Below, one piece after another: positions 55,026-62,416 of a stretch of 64,000 nucleotides of DNA (positions are counted from its first letter, which is position 1; every line of letters begins with the position of its first letter). The stretch covers positions 496,001 through 560,000 of the forward strand of contig CP009417.1 in the NCBI GenBank assembly GCA_000818095.1, read 5' to 3'. A program made the position numbers and the translations under genes. This DNA comes from Jeotgalibacillus malaysiensis (GTDB lineage: Bacteria > Bacillota > Bacilli > Bacillales > Jeotgalibacillaceae). The notes beneath the pieces were generated by a model, which worked only from the letters and a program-made list of their open reading frames with translations, searched no databases and was not told the DNA's origin.

Positions 55026-55451
55026 TTCAACAACAAATGATAGTGTTCCATGCTCTTTTTGCTCTAAAGCAACCCAGTATCCCCAATCTTCCATGATGCT
55101 CGCTGGTGTTAATCGCAGTCCTTGAAAAACAATTTCCTGGTTTACCAATACGGTTGAAATTTTTGTATCGGGGTTTAACTTAGATAGCTCACGTAGTTCA
55201 ATCATTGACTCGCTTGAACCATCGTATCGACCATGGCGTGTCAGTTTCTCATCCTCGTCCACTTCAACCTCCTGATAAAAAACAAGGTATTTTTCAACAG
55301 TAGAATCATTCGTTTCTTTTCGTGATACCAGATTGACTGTAATCACACGAATGGACTCGTCGTCGAGATGTGCCATTGCTTTTTCATACTGCTCATCGAA
55401 ATTGTAGTAGCTTGCTGATACCGTAATCATTTCTCGTTGTACTTTTGCCAT
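55008..55451 (-). CDS. Hypothetical protein
   Basis: 147 aa from ATG ('MAKVQREMIT'), 9 nt after AAAGGAG. Beta-rich ('YLVFYQEVEVDEDEKLTRHG', 'STVLVNQEIVFQGLRLTPAS') with an acidic character. Leader hairpin ATTC-GTCT-GAAT and AATTTATTTTAAAGGAG. Family not recognised. Confidence 0.7.
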   Translation of the reverse strand: MAKVQREMITVSASYYNFDEQYEKAMAHLDDESIRVITVNLVSRKETNDSTVEKYLVFYQEVEVDEDEKLTRHGRYDGSSESMIELRELSKLNPDTKISTVLVNQEIVFQGLRLTPASIMEDWGYWVALEQKEHGTLSFVVEEKTLA

Positions 55452-55474
55452 GTTTAGTAGCTCCTTTAAAATAA

Positions 55475-55486
55475 ATTCAGACGAAT
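55475..55486 (-). other. Leader hairpin, minus strand
   Basis: ATTC-GTCT-GAAT followed by TTATTTTAAAGGAG. Confidence 0.55.
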
Positions 55487-55536
55487 GCCTGGAGTAAGTG
55501 TTATCTTTCATCTTAGTAGTTGTTCACAGCAGATAT

Positions 55537-56280
55537 TCAAAACGGAAGGTCAGGGTTCCCTGTTTGCAACGGATGCACTCCACCATTATCTTTTACAGGA
55601 TGACTGACCACCATCTTTTTCTTTTCTTGTTCCCAGCGTTTTTGAGCAATTGCTACTTCTTTAAAATATTTCTCTTCAATCCTGTTCTTGAAGAGAATCG
55701 CTTCCTCACGACTCATTGGCTTCTCCAATTCATCCTGTTCGCTGAAACGGTTTTCAAATAGATAAGAGTCAATCACATCACATCGGACAAAAACACCCAG
55801 TCCGTCTACTGATTCTGATTCTTTCAGCATTTTGATTTCATTTCCATTTCTTCCAATAACGGCATAGCTAACCGAAGTTGGCTGAACAGCATCCAGAATC
55901 CAGTGTTCATCGGTGGTTAATACATCTGGAACCAAACCTCTCTCTAAGATGGATGTCGCCGATGTCACGATATGTTCTGGCACCTCAAAGTGATACACCC
56001 TTACTATCATCCCACTTTCTTTTGATTCTAAAAAGTAGTGAAACTCTTCTCCGACCAAATCAAATAAATTGATATCTTCTGTCATCCCAAATAAGACATA
56101 GCAAATCCTCGGAGCCGCTTTTGCACATTTCTCAATTGAGGTAGATGTACAGACCCTTTCAATTGTATCATCCTCACCGTCTGCACGTTCAGGAGGGATG
56201 CGAGGGATAAACGTCTCAATCACCGCTGAATCTTCCTTCCATTGTTCGATATGCATTAAGTGATACCTATTTTGATTCAT
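55537..56280 (-). CDS. Hypothetical protein, paralogue of the gene at 29.1-29.9 kb
   Basis: 247 aa. Shares with the 29-kb gene the N-terminal 'FIPRIPPERADGEDD', 'APRICYVLFGMTEDINLFDL' and central 'VLTTDEHWILDAVQPTSVSY' blocks. N-terminal His ('YHLMHIEQW') and the Arg-Ile-Cys block could belong to an ART-like fold. C-terminus is helical and acidic/basic mixed. Preceded by hairpin ATGCT...AGCAT and a TTGCATAGGAT element on the minus strand. Confidence 0.75.
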   Translation of the reverse strand: MNQNRYHLMHIEQWKEDSAVIETFIPRIPPERADGEDDTIERVCTSTSIEKCAKAAPRICYVLFGMTEDINLFDLVGEEFHYFLESKESGMIVRVYHFEVPEHIVTSATSILERGLVPDVLTTDEHWILDAVQPTSVSYAVIGRNGNEIKMLKESESVDGLGVFVRCDVIDSYLFENRFSEQDELEKPMSREEAILFKNRIEEKYFKEVAIAQKRWEQEKKKMVVSHPVKDNGGVHPLQTGNPDLPF

Positions 56281-56303
56281 CCTAAATCCTCCTTTTGATA
56301 AAG

Positions 56304-56350
56304 ATGCTCATAAGCATGCCTTTGTTTTAACTCCTATTCATCCTATGCAA
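56304..56350 (-). promoter_or_regulatory. TTGCATAGGAT element and leader hairpin, minus strand
   Basis: TTGCATAGGAT (about 56350-56340 on minus), then ATGCT-TATG-AGCAT (56317-56304), then CTTTATCAAAAGGAGG. Confidence 0.6.
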
Positions 56351-56450
56351 GATACATACAGTTTACTTATAAGAGAAAGCGAATTCGAATACCATGAGAA
56401 AACAAACAACAATAGGAATCGAAGGATAACGTATATAGGAGGAAACTATC

Positions 56451-57173
56451 ATGATAGAAGTGCCCTTGATTGAGTTTAAAAACGAAGGCGTTTTTGAGTG
56501 TCTGGAGGATGCATTGGAAGAAATTAACACGCTCTACACGTCCATTTTTATGGATGACGTTATCGCCAAAAGCACCTTCATGATTTTAGATTTCACTAAG
56601 CTAGAAGATAAGAAGTATGTCAATCCCGGAACTATCATTGGATGGCTTGAGGAAATCAACGAAGGCAACAAATGGAACGACTATATCGCTACTGATTATC
56701 TAGAGGCGTTCTTGCGTGACATTGATTACGAGAATCGGACAGAACTCCATGAGAAGCGAATTGCTTTTATCTCAAAGATAGAGGTCTGCGAAAGTCAACG
56801 TGGAAAAGGCAAGGGAAAGAAAATGATGGAACAGCTACTGGAAAGATGTGAAGAAAAAGGTGTGAAAATCGTGTTTTTACAACCATCTCCGTTCGGAAAG
56901 AAGCAACCAAATAAGGAAAGTAAAATCAACGAAACCAATCGCCTATACCGGTTTTATGAAAATGCGGGATTAGAAGAATATGAACACGGTGGCACACATC
57001 GCTTAATTCCGGAACGCAATGCATATATGAAGATGACGTTGCCAAGGATTGTGGAGAAAAAAGAAGAGAATCCACTCCCCACACCGATTAAGTCCATTAC
57101 ACCACCGAATTTATCGCTGAAAGCCCCCTTCAGCAGAGGTGTTGAAATGTCAGATGATGAACTTCCCTTCTAA
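56451..57173 (+). CDS. GNAT-fold acetyltransferase
   Basis: 240 aa. The GNAT core sits at 100-185: 'RIAFISKIEVCESQRGKGKG' and 'KKMMEQLLERCEEKGVKIVF' (motif A, acetyl-CoA pyrophosphate loop Q-R-G-K-G-K/G) and 'NRLYRFYENAGLEEYEHGGT' (motif B). The N-terminal 90 residues and a Pro-rich tail are unrecognised. Substrate unknown. Own terminator. Confidence 0.85.
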   Translation: MIEVPLIEFKNEGVFECLEDALEEINTLYTSIFMDDVIAKSTFMILDFTKLEDKKYVNPGTIIGWLEEINEGNKWNDYIATDYLEAFLRDIDYENRTELHEKRIAFISKIEVCESQRGKGKGKKMMEQLLERCEEKGVKIVFLQPSPFGKKQPNKESKINETNRLYRFYENAGLEEYEHGGTHRLIPERNAYMKMTLPRIVEKKEENPLPTPIKSITPPNLSLKAPFSRGVEMSDDELPF

Positions 57174-57178
57174 GAACA

Positions 57179-57207
57179 GAAAGAGACCCTAGCGTCTCTT
57201 TTTTTCT
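57179..57207 (+). terminator. Intrinsic terminator
   Basis: AAGAGAC-CCTAGC-GTCTCTT plus T run. Confidence 0.85.
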
Positions 57208-57228
57208 TGCATCAAATTAGATTCTACA

Positions 57229-57250
57229 GTCTAATTCGTCAACATTAGAC
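57229..57250. repeat. Inverted repeat GTCTAAT/ATTAGAC
   Basis: Perfect 7-bp arms with 8-nt spacing, followed by a further AGAATCGTCTAAG; upstream of a TTGCATACGATAA element (57303-57315). Possible operator. Confidence 0.45.
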
Positions 57251-57302
57251 AGAATCGTCTAAGTCCTAGTCCGACAAGAAACGAGCTTTTGCATTGTGAC
57301 GC

Positions 57303-57315
57303 TTGCATACGATAA
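57303..57315 (+). promoter_or_regulatory. TTGCATACGATAA element
   Basis: Member of the second recurring promoter-like class, 21 nt before the next gene's start. Confidence 0.5.
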
Positions 57316-57335
57316 AGAAAAAAGGACGTGATGCA

Positions 57336-57641
57336 ATGGAGTTAGAAAAGAAAATTCATGAGGTATTGAGAAGTGGTGGCTATTCACCAGTTCACATTTC
57401 AAAGAAAGGAACAAAAAATGAAGGCAAGGTGTCTGCTGGATACCAGCTTGACCGAATTGACACCGGATACCGCCTTTCGTTTGAGAAAGGAAATATGGTT
57501 TATGCGGGAATGCCAATAGAGCGGGTCAATGACGAGTTCCTGGAGATGTATCATCACCTGGTGGAACACTCGAACGAGTTCTTGTTTAAGCTTTGCCAAT
57601 ACAAAGGGGCAAGAGCGGTGAAAATCACATGGAAAGAGTAG
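57336..57641 (+). CDS. Hypothetical protein
   Basis: 101 aa from ATG 57336. Small alpha/beta protein ('KKIHEVLRSGGYSPVHISKK', 'YRLSFEKGNMVYAGMPIERV', 'FLEMYHHLVEHSNEFLFKLC'). No motif recognised. Own promoter-like element and terminator. Confidence 0.7.
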   Translation: MELEKKIHEVLRSGGYSPVHISKKGTKNEGKVSAGYQLDRIDTGYRLSFEKGNMVYAGMPIERVNDEFLEMYHHLVEHSNEFLFKLCQYKGARAVKITWKE

Positions 57642-57672
57642 GAGACTTCCAAACAGGGAGTCTTTTTTCTTC
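57642..57672 (+). terminator. Intrinsic terminator
   Basis: AGACTTCC-AAACA-GGGAGTCT plus T run. Confidence 0.8.
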
Positions 57673-57706
57673 GTCTAAATCATTGACCTGATTCCACAAA
57701 TCTATT

Positions 57707-57779
57707 TTGACTATTGTCAATAAAATGAGCTACGATAAGGGTGTGAGATACAAAGCCAAAATCTCAGATAACGAAGGAG
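57707..57779 (+). promoter_or_regulatory. Promoter box plus leader hairpin of second RNA ligase
   Basis: Perfect TTGACTATTGTCAA (57707-57720), -10 TACGAT (57731-57736, 18 bp), stem GAGAT...ATCTC (57745-57765), then AACGAAGGAG. Confidence 0.75.
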
Positions 57780-57790
57780 TGTGACGCACT

Positions 57791-58777
57791 ATGCGTAAAC
57801 TAGTTAGTATTCAGGAAGTATTGGATGTCCAACCAATCGAAGGGGCAGATGCCATTGAGGTAGCCCGTGTCCTTGGATGGTCGGTCGTCATCAAGAAAGG
57901 CGAATTCGCCGTGGGAGACAAAGTCGTCTATGCAGAGATTGACTCTGTTTTTCCAGAAAAAGAAGAATTTGAATTCCTTCGTCGTGGGAAGTTCCGGATT
58001 AAAACGATGAAACTACGTGGTCAGGTGTCGCAAGGTATCTGTTTCCCGCTCTCGATTTTGCCGGAAGGTGATTACGAAGTAGACCAGGAAGTGACTGACC
58101 TCATCGGGGTTACGAAATACGAGCCGAAGATTCCAGCATGTCTCGTTGGCGTCAAAAAAGGTGACTTCCCTTCATTCATTCCAAAGACCGACGAAACCCG
58201 TGTTCAGGTTCGTCAGCGTCAACTTACAGACAACAAAGGTGCTGTCTGTGTCATCACAGAGAAGCTTGATGGAACCTCTACAACTTTCTTCCAACGTGAA
58301 GGAGAATTCGGTGTCTGTTCCCGAAACATGGTGCTTTTGGAAGATGAGGATAACACCTACTGGAAGATGGCGAAAAAATACGATGTGCAGGAAAAACTCC
58401 GCCTCTTCGGTCGGAACATTGCCCTTCAAGGTGAAACCATTGGAGTCGGCATCCAAAGCAACAAATACAAACTCGAAGACAACCAGTTCTTCCTCTTCAA
58501 TATCTACGACATCGACGCCGGTGGGTATGTTGATTATGATGAACTCGTCCTCTTTGCGAAAATCCTCGAACTCCCTCTCGTCCCTATCCTCGACGACAAC
58601 TTCATCCTCCACGATGACATCGACCAATACGTGGAAGAAGCCAAAGGTTTCAGTGTCTTGAACAAGAAGACAAAACGTGAAGGCGTGGTCATCAAGCTCA
58701 AAGAACACATGCCTGGTGAAGGCTATAGCTTCAAAGCCATCAGTCCCGACTTCCTCTTGAAGTTTGGTGATGAGTAA
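57791..58777 (+). CDS. Rnl5-type RNA ligase (DraRnl/DRB0094 family)
   Basis: 328 aa. N-terminal OB-fold module ('VIKKGEFAVGDKVVYAEIDS', 'RIKTMKLRGQVSQGICFPL') before the ligase domain, the order of Deinococcus-type Rnl5. Motif I 'ITEKLDGTS' with Lys158; 'GVCSRNMVL'; 'IALQGETIG'; 'FFLFNIYDI'; motif IV 'REGVVIKLKE' and motif V 'SFKAISPDFLLK'. Rnl5 enzymes seal nicked RNA, also 3'-OH RNA to 5'-phosphate in duplexes. Different family from the Rnl1-type ligase 20 kb away. Confidence 0.93.
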   Translation: MRKLVSIQEVLDVQPIEGADAIEVARVLGWSVVIKKGEFAVGDKVVYAEIDSVFPEKEEFEFLRRGKFRIKTMKLRGQVSQGICFPLSILPEGDYEVDQEVTDLIGVTKYEPKIPACLVGVKKGDFPSFIPKTDETRVQVRQRQLTDNKGAVCVITEKLDGTSTTFFQREGEFGVCSRNMVLLEDEDNTYWKMAKKYDVQEKLRLFGRNIALQGETIGVGIQSNKYKLEDNQFFLFNIYDIDAGGYVDYDELVLFAKILELPLVPILDDNFILHDDIDQYVEEAKGFSVLNKKTKREGVVIKLKEHMPGEGYSFKAISPDFLLKFGDE

Positions 58778-58779
58778 AT

Positions 58780-58807
58780 ACGAGACCGCTTTTCAGCGGT
58801 CTTTTTA
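58780..58807 (+). terminator. Intrinsic terminator
   Basis: GACCGC-TTTTCA-GCGGTC plus T run, abutting the next box. Confidence 0.88.
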
Positions 58808-58836
58808 TTGACAATAGTCAATAAATTTTGTATAAT
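58808..58836 (+). promoter_or_regulatory. Palindrome-box promoter with consensus -10
   Basis: Perfect TTGACAATAGTCAA (58808-58821), 17 bp, TATAAT (58831-58836); the best promoter in the window. Confidence 0.9.
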
Positions 58837-58873
58837 GGAAGTATAGAAAACGGATAAGGGAGAGGGTATAAAC

Positions 58874-59209
58874 ATGCATCCATTCAAATTAATCGAAAAA
58901 CCTGAAAGTCAGCGAGAAACATACCTGGTACGAATCATCGGGATTGCAAACGATGGTGTTTACGTTGTGAAAGCAACCCGCTATTCAAAACAGCAATTCG
59001 AGAGCAAAACCATCACTGCCCTTCAAGAACTATTAAAGACACAACATGATGTCAGTGAGTTCCAAAACTGGGAAATCAACCTGCCCTATGCGGACGACCC
59101 TGTTCATGAGTTGGAGAGCGTTGAAGTCGAATACACCGATGAAACTGGTAAAGTTTGGGATGTGGAAGTAGACTACGGTCAGTACGACGAAGACGAAGAT
59201 GACGAGTAA
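58874..59209 (+). CDS. Acidic hypothetical protein
   Basis: 111 aa. Beta-rich N-terminal part ('TYLVRIIGIANDGVYVVKAT') and a very acidic C-terminus ('DYGQYDEDEDDE'). The stop codon is inside a small hairpin. First of three closely spaced genes. No family recognised. Confidence 0.72.
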   Translation: MHPFKLIEKPESQRETYLVRIIGIANDGVYVVKATRYSKQQFESKTITALQELLKTQHDVSEFQNWEINLPYADDPVHELESVEVEYTDETGKVWDVEVDYGQYDEDEDDE

Positions 59210-59226
59210 GCTCGTTTCTTTTTTTG
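59201..59226 (+). terminator. Small terminator at the stop codon
   Basis: ACGAG-TAAG-CTCGT plus T run; likely partial read-through because two more genes follow without a clear promoter. Confidence 0.6.
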
Positions 59227-59246
59227 TATTAAAAGGAGGGAATTTT

Positions 59247-59474
59247 ATGAAACAATTAACCTTGCCGCAACAGCGTGAACTATATAAAGCGTACAAAGAA
59301 ACACGGATTCATCTGGCATATGATTCGATGGCAATCATGAAAACCGGTGCAGAAAACTCAGAAGAAAGTCTATCTATCTTGCGTCGGGCGAAAGACGATA
59401 TCCTTAAATTCTCGTCCGTATTTGAAGAAAAGCTTTTGAAAGAAATCGAAACAGAATTGGACTCTATTAGATAA
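59247..59474 (+). CDS. Small helical protein
   Basis: 75 aa from ATG 59247, after a strong AAAAGGAGGG. Helical throughout ('QQRELYKAYKETRIHLAYDS', 'KFSSVFEEKLLKEIETELDS'). No family recognised. Confidence 0.7.
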   Translation: MKQLTLPQQRELYKAYKETRIHLAYDSMAIMKTGAENSEESLSILRRAKDDILKFSSVFEEKLLKEIETELDSIR

Positions 59475-59488
59475 AAGGGGGAATGAAC

Positions 59489-59869
59489 ATGACAAAACCA
59501 AACTGGCAACGTGGCTATAAAGAAGTGAAGAATGTCATTCACAACGAGGTCGGTATGAGCAAGGAAGAACTGACGGATATCTTTCGTGAGATTGCCCGTG
59601 AAGAAGTTCGGAAGATTATACTTGATAATGAAGCGTTCATCAAGGATACCATGCATACGACGATGAAGGAAATCATTCGGATGGAAATGGATAGTGCCAT
59701 CAGCAAAGAAAATTACTTGCATGTCGCAAAAGAAAAAGGGATATTTGGACAAAGCTATACCAACTCGTTCCAGAGCTATGTGGCAGGCGTCATGAAGGAC
59801 GAAATTTTGAAACGAATGGATGAACAATTTAGTGTCAGCTTGACGATTCAGCAAAAAACTGAGGATTGA
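59489..59869 (+). CDS. Helical hypothetical protein
   Basis: 126 aa from ATG 59489 (AAAGGGGG 7 nt upstream). Helical with amphipathic segments ('KEELTDIFREIAREEVRKII', 'TTMKEIIRMEMDSAI'). 14 nt after the preceding gene, so co-transcribed. Function unknown. Confidence 0.72.
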   Translation: MTKPNWQRGYKEVKNVIHNEVGMSKEELTDIFREIAREEVRKIILDNEAFIKDTMHTTMKEIIRMEMDSAISKENYLHVAKEKGIFGQSYTNSFQSYVAGVMKDEILKRMDEQFSVSLTIQQKTED

Positions 59870-59893
59870 GCAAACATAGAAACAATGACAACG

Positions 59894-59920
59894 AGAACTG
59901 CTGAAAAGCGGTTCTTTTTG
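59894..59920 (+). terminator. Intrinsic terminator
   Basis: AGAACTGCT-GAAA-AGCGGTTCT plus T run; the next box begins immediately. Confidence 0.85.
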
Positions 59921-59949
59921 TTGACTATTGTCAATTTATAGATTAAAAT
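59921..59949 (+). promoter_or_regulatory. Palindrome-box promoter
   Basis: Perfect TTGACTATTGTCAA (59921-59934), 17 bp, TAAAAT (59944-59949). Confidence 0.85.
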
Positions 59950-59994
59950 AAAGGGAATAAACAGATGTCATAAGGAAGAAGAGGAAGTGATGAA

Positions 59995-60375
59995 TTGAAG
60001 AAAATTGCTCTCATGTCCATTCAGCCACAATTTGTGGAAGAGATTGTGAAAGGAAACAAGCGGTTCGAATATCGGAAAGCGGTGTTCAAACAAGACGTGG
60101 AGAAGGTGGTCATCTACGCCTCGAAGCCGGTCGGGAAAGTGATTGGGGAGTTTACCATCAAACAAATCCTTGAAGGAACACCTGATGAAGTTTGGAAGGA
60201 AACGTCATTGGAGTCAGGCATCACGGAATCGTATTTTCATGAGTACTTCGATGGAAAAGAGAAAGCATTCGCTATCGAAATTGATACATTTACGCCTTAT
60301 CAAGAAGGCGTTCCTCTCAAAGCGTTTGCTCCTCATCTAAAAGCTCCACCGCAATCGTACTGTTATCTACCGTAA
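59995..60375 (+). CDS. ASCH-domain protein
   Basis: 126 aa, TTG start after GAGGAAG (an out-of-frame ATG just upstream stops at once). ASCH pattern: 'IALMSIQPQFVEEIVKGNKR', 'FEYRKAVFKQDVEKVVIYAS' with conserved Glu-Tyr-Arg, 'PVGKVIGEFTIKQILEGTPD', 'FAIEIDTFTPYQEGVPL'. ASCH is a PUA-like RNA-binding fold; some members have RNase or amidohydrolase activity. Fits the RNA theme. Confidence 0.87.
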   Translation: MKKIALMSIQPQFVEEIVKGNKRFEYRKAVFKQDVEKVVIYASKPVGKVIGEFTIKQILEGTPDEVWKETSLESGITESYFHEYFDGKEKAFAIEIDTFTPYQEGVPLKAFAPHLKAPPQSYCYLP

Positions 60376-60396
60376 ATCTCTGTGGTTAGTACTTAG

Positions 60397-60416
60397 AGAC
60401 TGTTTCAAAGCAGTCT
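60397..60416 (+). other. Leader hairpin
   Basis: AGACTG-TTTCAAAG-CAGTCT, 10 nt before TTGGAGG; weak T run, so a leader or attenuator rather than a strong terminator. Confidence 0.55.
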
Positions 60417-60440
60417 AGATGAAAATTGGAGGCGATATCT

Positions 60441-60656
60441 ATGACGGAAAAAGAACGAGAATTTTTGGGTGACACACACGACATTCTGATTGGCTATGAC
60501 GGGTGCCTGACGCCCGAACAGTTAATGGAGTTAATTGATGAAACAAGAGAACGATTGTCCATCGTTCTGAATGGAAACATTGAAAGATTCGAAGCTGAAA
60601 TGGAAGAAAAGACACGTCTTTGGCAGGAAGAAAAAAAGAAGGATAAATCGATGTGA
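60441..60656 (+). CDS. Small acidic helical protein
   Basis: 71 aa from ATG 60441 (GGAGG 8 nt upstream). Helical ('CLTPEQLMELIDETRERLSI', 'IERFEAEMEEKTRLWQEEKK'). Precedes the GIY-YIG gene by 65 nt with a hairpin between. No family recognised. Confidence 0.7.
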   Translation: MTEKEREFLGDTHDILIGYDGCLTPEQLMELIDETRERLSIVLNGNIERFEAEMEEKTRLWQEEKKKDKSM

Positions 60657-60668
60657 ATCAAACGGGAA

Positions 60669-60695
60669 GAGGGCTGTTCATTGGACAGCTCTCTT
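60669..60695 (+). other. Intergenic hairpin
   Basis: AGAGGGCTGT-TCATTGG-ACAGCTCTCT before the AAAAAGGAG of the GIY-YIG gene; could terminate or stabilise. Confidence 0.55.
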
Positions 60696-60721
60696 CTACA
60701 TAGAGAAAAAGGAGTGATGCG

Positions 60722-61522
60722 ATGTACGGAATTATCTATAAGGTGACAAATCAAGTAAATGGGAAGATTTATATTGGTCAGACGACCAAGACGCTAAAGG
60801 CTAGAATGACCCAACACCTTTCTCATGCAAAGAAAGATACGTCCAGAAAGGGTTATTTCCAAAGAGCGTTAAAACGTCATGGTCATCAAAATTTTACGTG
60901 GGAGGTCATTGACCAAGGGGATTCTCCGGAAGAGTTGAATGACAAAGAAGAAGACTGGATTATTTATTATGGTTCTTATGGTAAGAATGGCTATAATCTC
61001 ACTCCGGGTGGAAATCAAAATGCGATTCAAGGTCAAACCATCTACGTTTTTTCCGTTGAAGGTCAGTTCTTATCCGAACACCACTCCCAAGCAGAAGCCG
61101 CACAAGCCTATCAACTATCATCTGGCATTGTGACAAGCGTGGTGAACGGAAGGCGTTTTACGCATGCTGGAAAGGTGTATTTGAGAGCGGATGACTTCAC
61201 GTGTTTGAGAGATATGTTTCAGGAAGTGAAAAAGAGACAAGAACAGGAGCGGGTTCAAAAGTATCAGAAGCATGTCGTCGTAGGAATTGATTCAGAAGGG
61301 GAAGCTCACTTTTGCCAAAACATTTTTGAAATGGAAGAAAAAACAGGAACTTCGATTCATGCCATTATTAATAGCTGTGAAGGTCAAAATTTAAAAGGGA
61401 AAAGATGGCGTTTTTGTTGGGCTACGGACTTCAAAGCAAGAGAACCAGATGCCTATCACCGATACAATGAACGAACTGCTGAGGAAATGCTGACGTTATA
61501 TTATCAATATGAGCCAAAATGA
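60722..61522 (+). CDS. GIY-YIG endonuclease with NUMOD-like repeats
   Basis: 266 aa. GIY-YIG domain at 1-95: 'MYGIIYKVTNQVNGKIYIGQ', 'LKARMTQHLSHAKK' (catalytic Arg), 'EVIDQG', 'NGYNLTPGGN'. Two NUMOD-like DNA-binding repeats follow ('QAEAAQAYQLSSGIVTSVVN' and 'IFEMEEKTGTSIHAIINSCE'). This is the architecture of free-standing phage/plasmid homing endonucleases. No intron or split gene is visible nearby. Confidence 0.92.
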   Translation: MYGIIYKVTNQVNGKIYIGQTTKTLKARMTQHLSHAKKDTSRKGYFQRALKRHGHQNFTWEVIDQGDSPEELNDKEEDWIIYYGSYGKNGYNLTPGGNQNAIQGQTIYVFSVEGQFLSEHHSQAEAAQAYQLSSGIVTSVVNGRRFTHAGKVYLRADDFTCLRDMFQEVKKRQEQERVQKYQKHVVVGIDSEGEAHFCQNIFEMEEKTGTSIHAIINSCEGQNLKGKRWRFCWATDFKAREPDAYHRYNERTAEEMLTLYYQYEPK

Positions 61523-61532
61523 GATAAATAAA

Positions 61533-61561
61533 TTGACAATAGTCTATATAGATGTTATCTT
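61533..61561 (+). promoter_or_regulatory. Palindrome-box promoter
   Basis: TTGACAATAGTCTA (61533-61546, one mismatch), 17 bp, TATCTT (61556-61561). Confidence 0.75.
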
Positions 61562-61595
61562 TAGTATACAAACAACCAAGGGAGTGTGATTTACA

Positions 61596-62336
61596 TTGAG
61601 TAAAGAACTAGAACAGGTATTTAAGACATTGAACGGAATCGCTAAGATGGTCGAGGGACAAGTGAAACAAAAGCGTGACACACAATCTCAAGAACAACCT
61701 CAACAACCAGACTTTTTGGGTTACCTATTAAAAGAAGTATCTGATGGATTGAAAGAAAACCCTTCTGCAAGATTAGAAGATTTGTTGAAGACTGTGATTT
61801 CAGGTCAAAAACCGGAGTCAACACGTGAGACAAAAACAGAAACCTCTAATCAGCACGCCACGCAACCCCCATCGTTTGATGAACTCCTATCTGCTATCCT
61901 CTTAGGTATCGCACCTCAAATGAGCGAATCTCAACCACAAAAACAACCAGAGCAAACGGTTGAATCTGATGTTTTGTTTGATGTGAAACAACGTCTAGAA
62001 CATCATGGTTTTGATGTGCAACAAGGAAGAGGTCAACACGTGTTAGACGTGAAAGCAGATGGCGAAGTGATTGCAATGATTCGATTGGCAGAAGGTGGTC
62101 AATTGTATGTGAACGAAACGTTCAATCCATCACTGGAATTCTCTGAACACAGTCAAATTGTCGCACGCCTCAAGGCGGACTTAAAAACAGCTTTAACCAT
62201 TGGAGCAGATGACAAAGAAGTGCTTCGTCTTTCGGCAGAACTTGAATTCGCCATTAAAAAACAAGATGAAATGAAGTCTGTATTAAATCATAAAATCATG
62301 CTGTATGAAAAAGTGTTAATGATTTTAACTAATTGA
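61596..62336 (+). CDS. Gln-rich hypothetical protein
   Basis: 246 aa, TTG start 11 nt after AGGGAG. Two Gln/Pro/Thr-rich low-complexity linkers ('TQSQEQPQQPDF', 'SESQPQKQPEQTVESD') separate helical segments; the C-terminal 110 residues form an alpha/beta domain ('VKQRLEHHGFDVQQGRGQHV', 'DVKADGEVIAMIRLAEGGQL'). The N-terminal 'PQKQPEQT' phrase also occurs in the TelA protein of this window. Function unknown. Confidence 0.75.
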   Translation: MSKELEQVFKTLNGIAKMVEGQVKQKRDTQSQEQPQQPDFLGYLLKEVSDGLKENPSARLEDLLKTVISGQKPESTRETKTETSNQHATQPPSFDELLSAILLGIAPQMSESQPQKQPEQTVESDVLFDVKQRLEHHGFDVQQGRGQHVLDVKADGEVIAMIRLAEGGQLYVNETFNPSLEFSEHSQIVARLKADLKTALTIGADDKEVLRLSAELEFAIKKQDEMKSVLNHKIMLYEKVLMILTN

Positions 62337-62341
62337 CAATT

Positions 62342-62366
62342 AAGGGGGGATTCCCCCCTTTTCTTT
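62342..62366 (+). terminator. Intrinsic terminator
   Basis: AAGGGGGGATTCCCCCCTT plus T-rich tail. Confidence 0.88.
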
Positions 62367-62416
62367 TTAGTTTGACGCTATACTGAAACAAAATAGGATG
62401 TAGAGGTGTTTGGTTT

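Noticed and set aside
58146-58708. Ser/Thr-rich plus-frame and Asp/Glu/Val-rich minus-frame ORFs inside the second RNA ligase gene
   Set aside because: Both are out-of-frame readings of a region where codon choice is unusually regular; ligase motifs IV and V span it.
60722-61522. Intron or intein associated with the GIY-YIG endonuclease
   Set aside because: Both neighbours are intact small ORFs, and no split gene or group I intron core is visible.
792-61546. CRISPR array from the repeated 14-mer
   Set aside because: Copies are thousands of bases apart, palindromic and each placed at a promoter; no uniform spacers and no cas genes.
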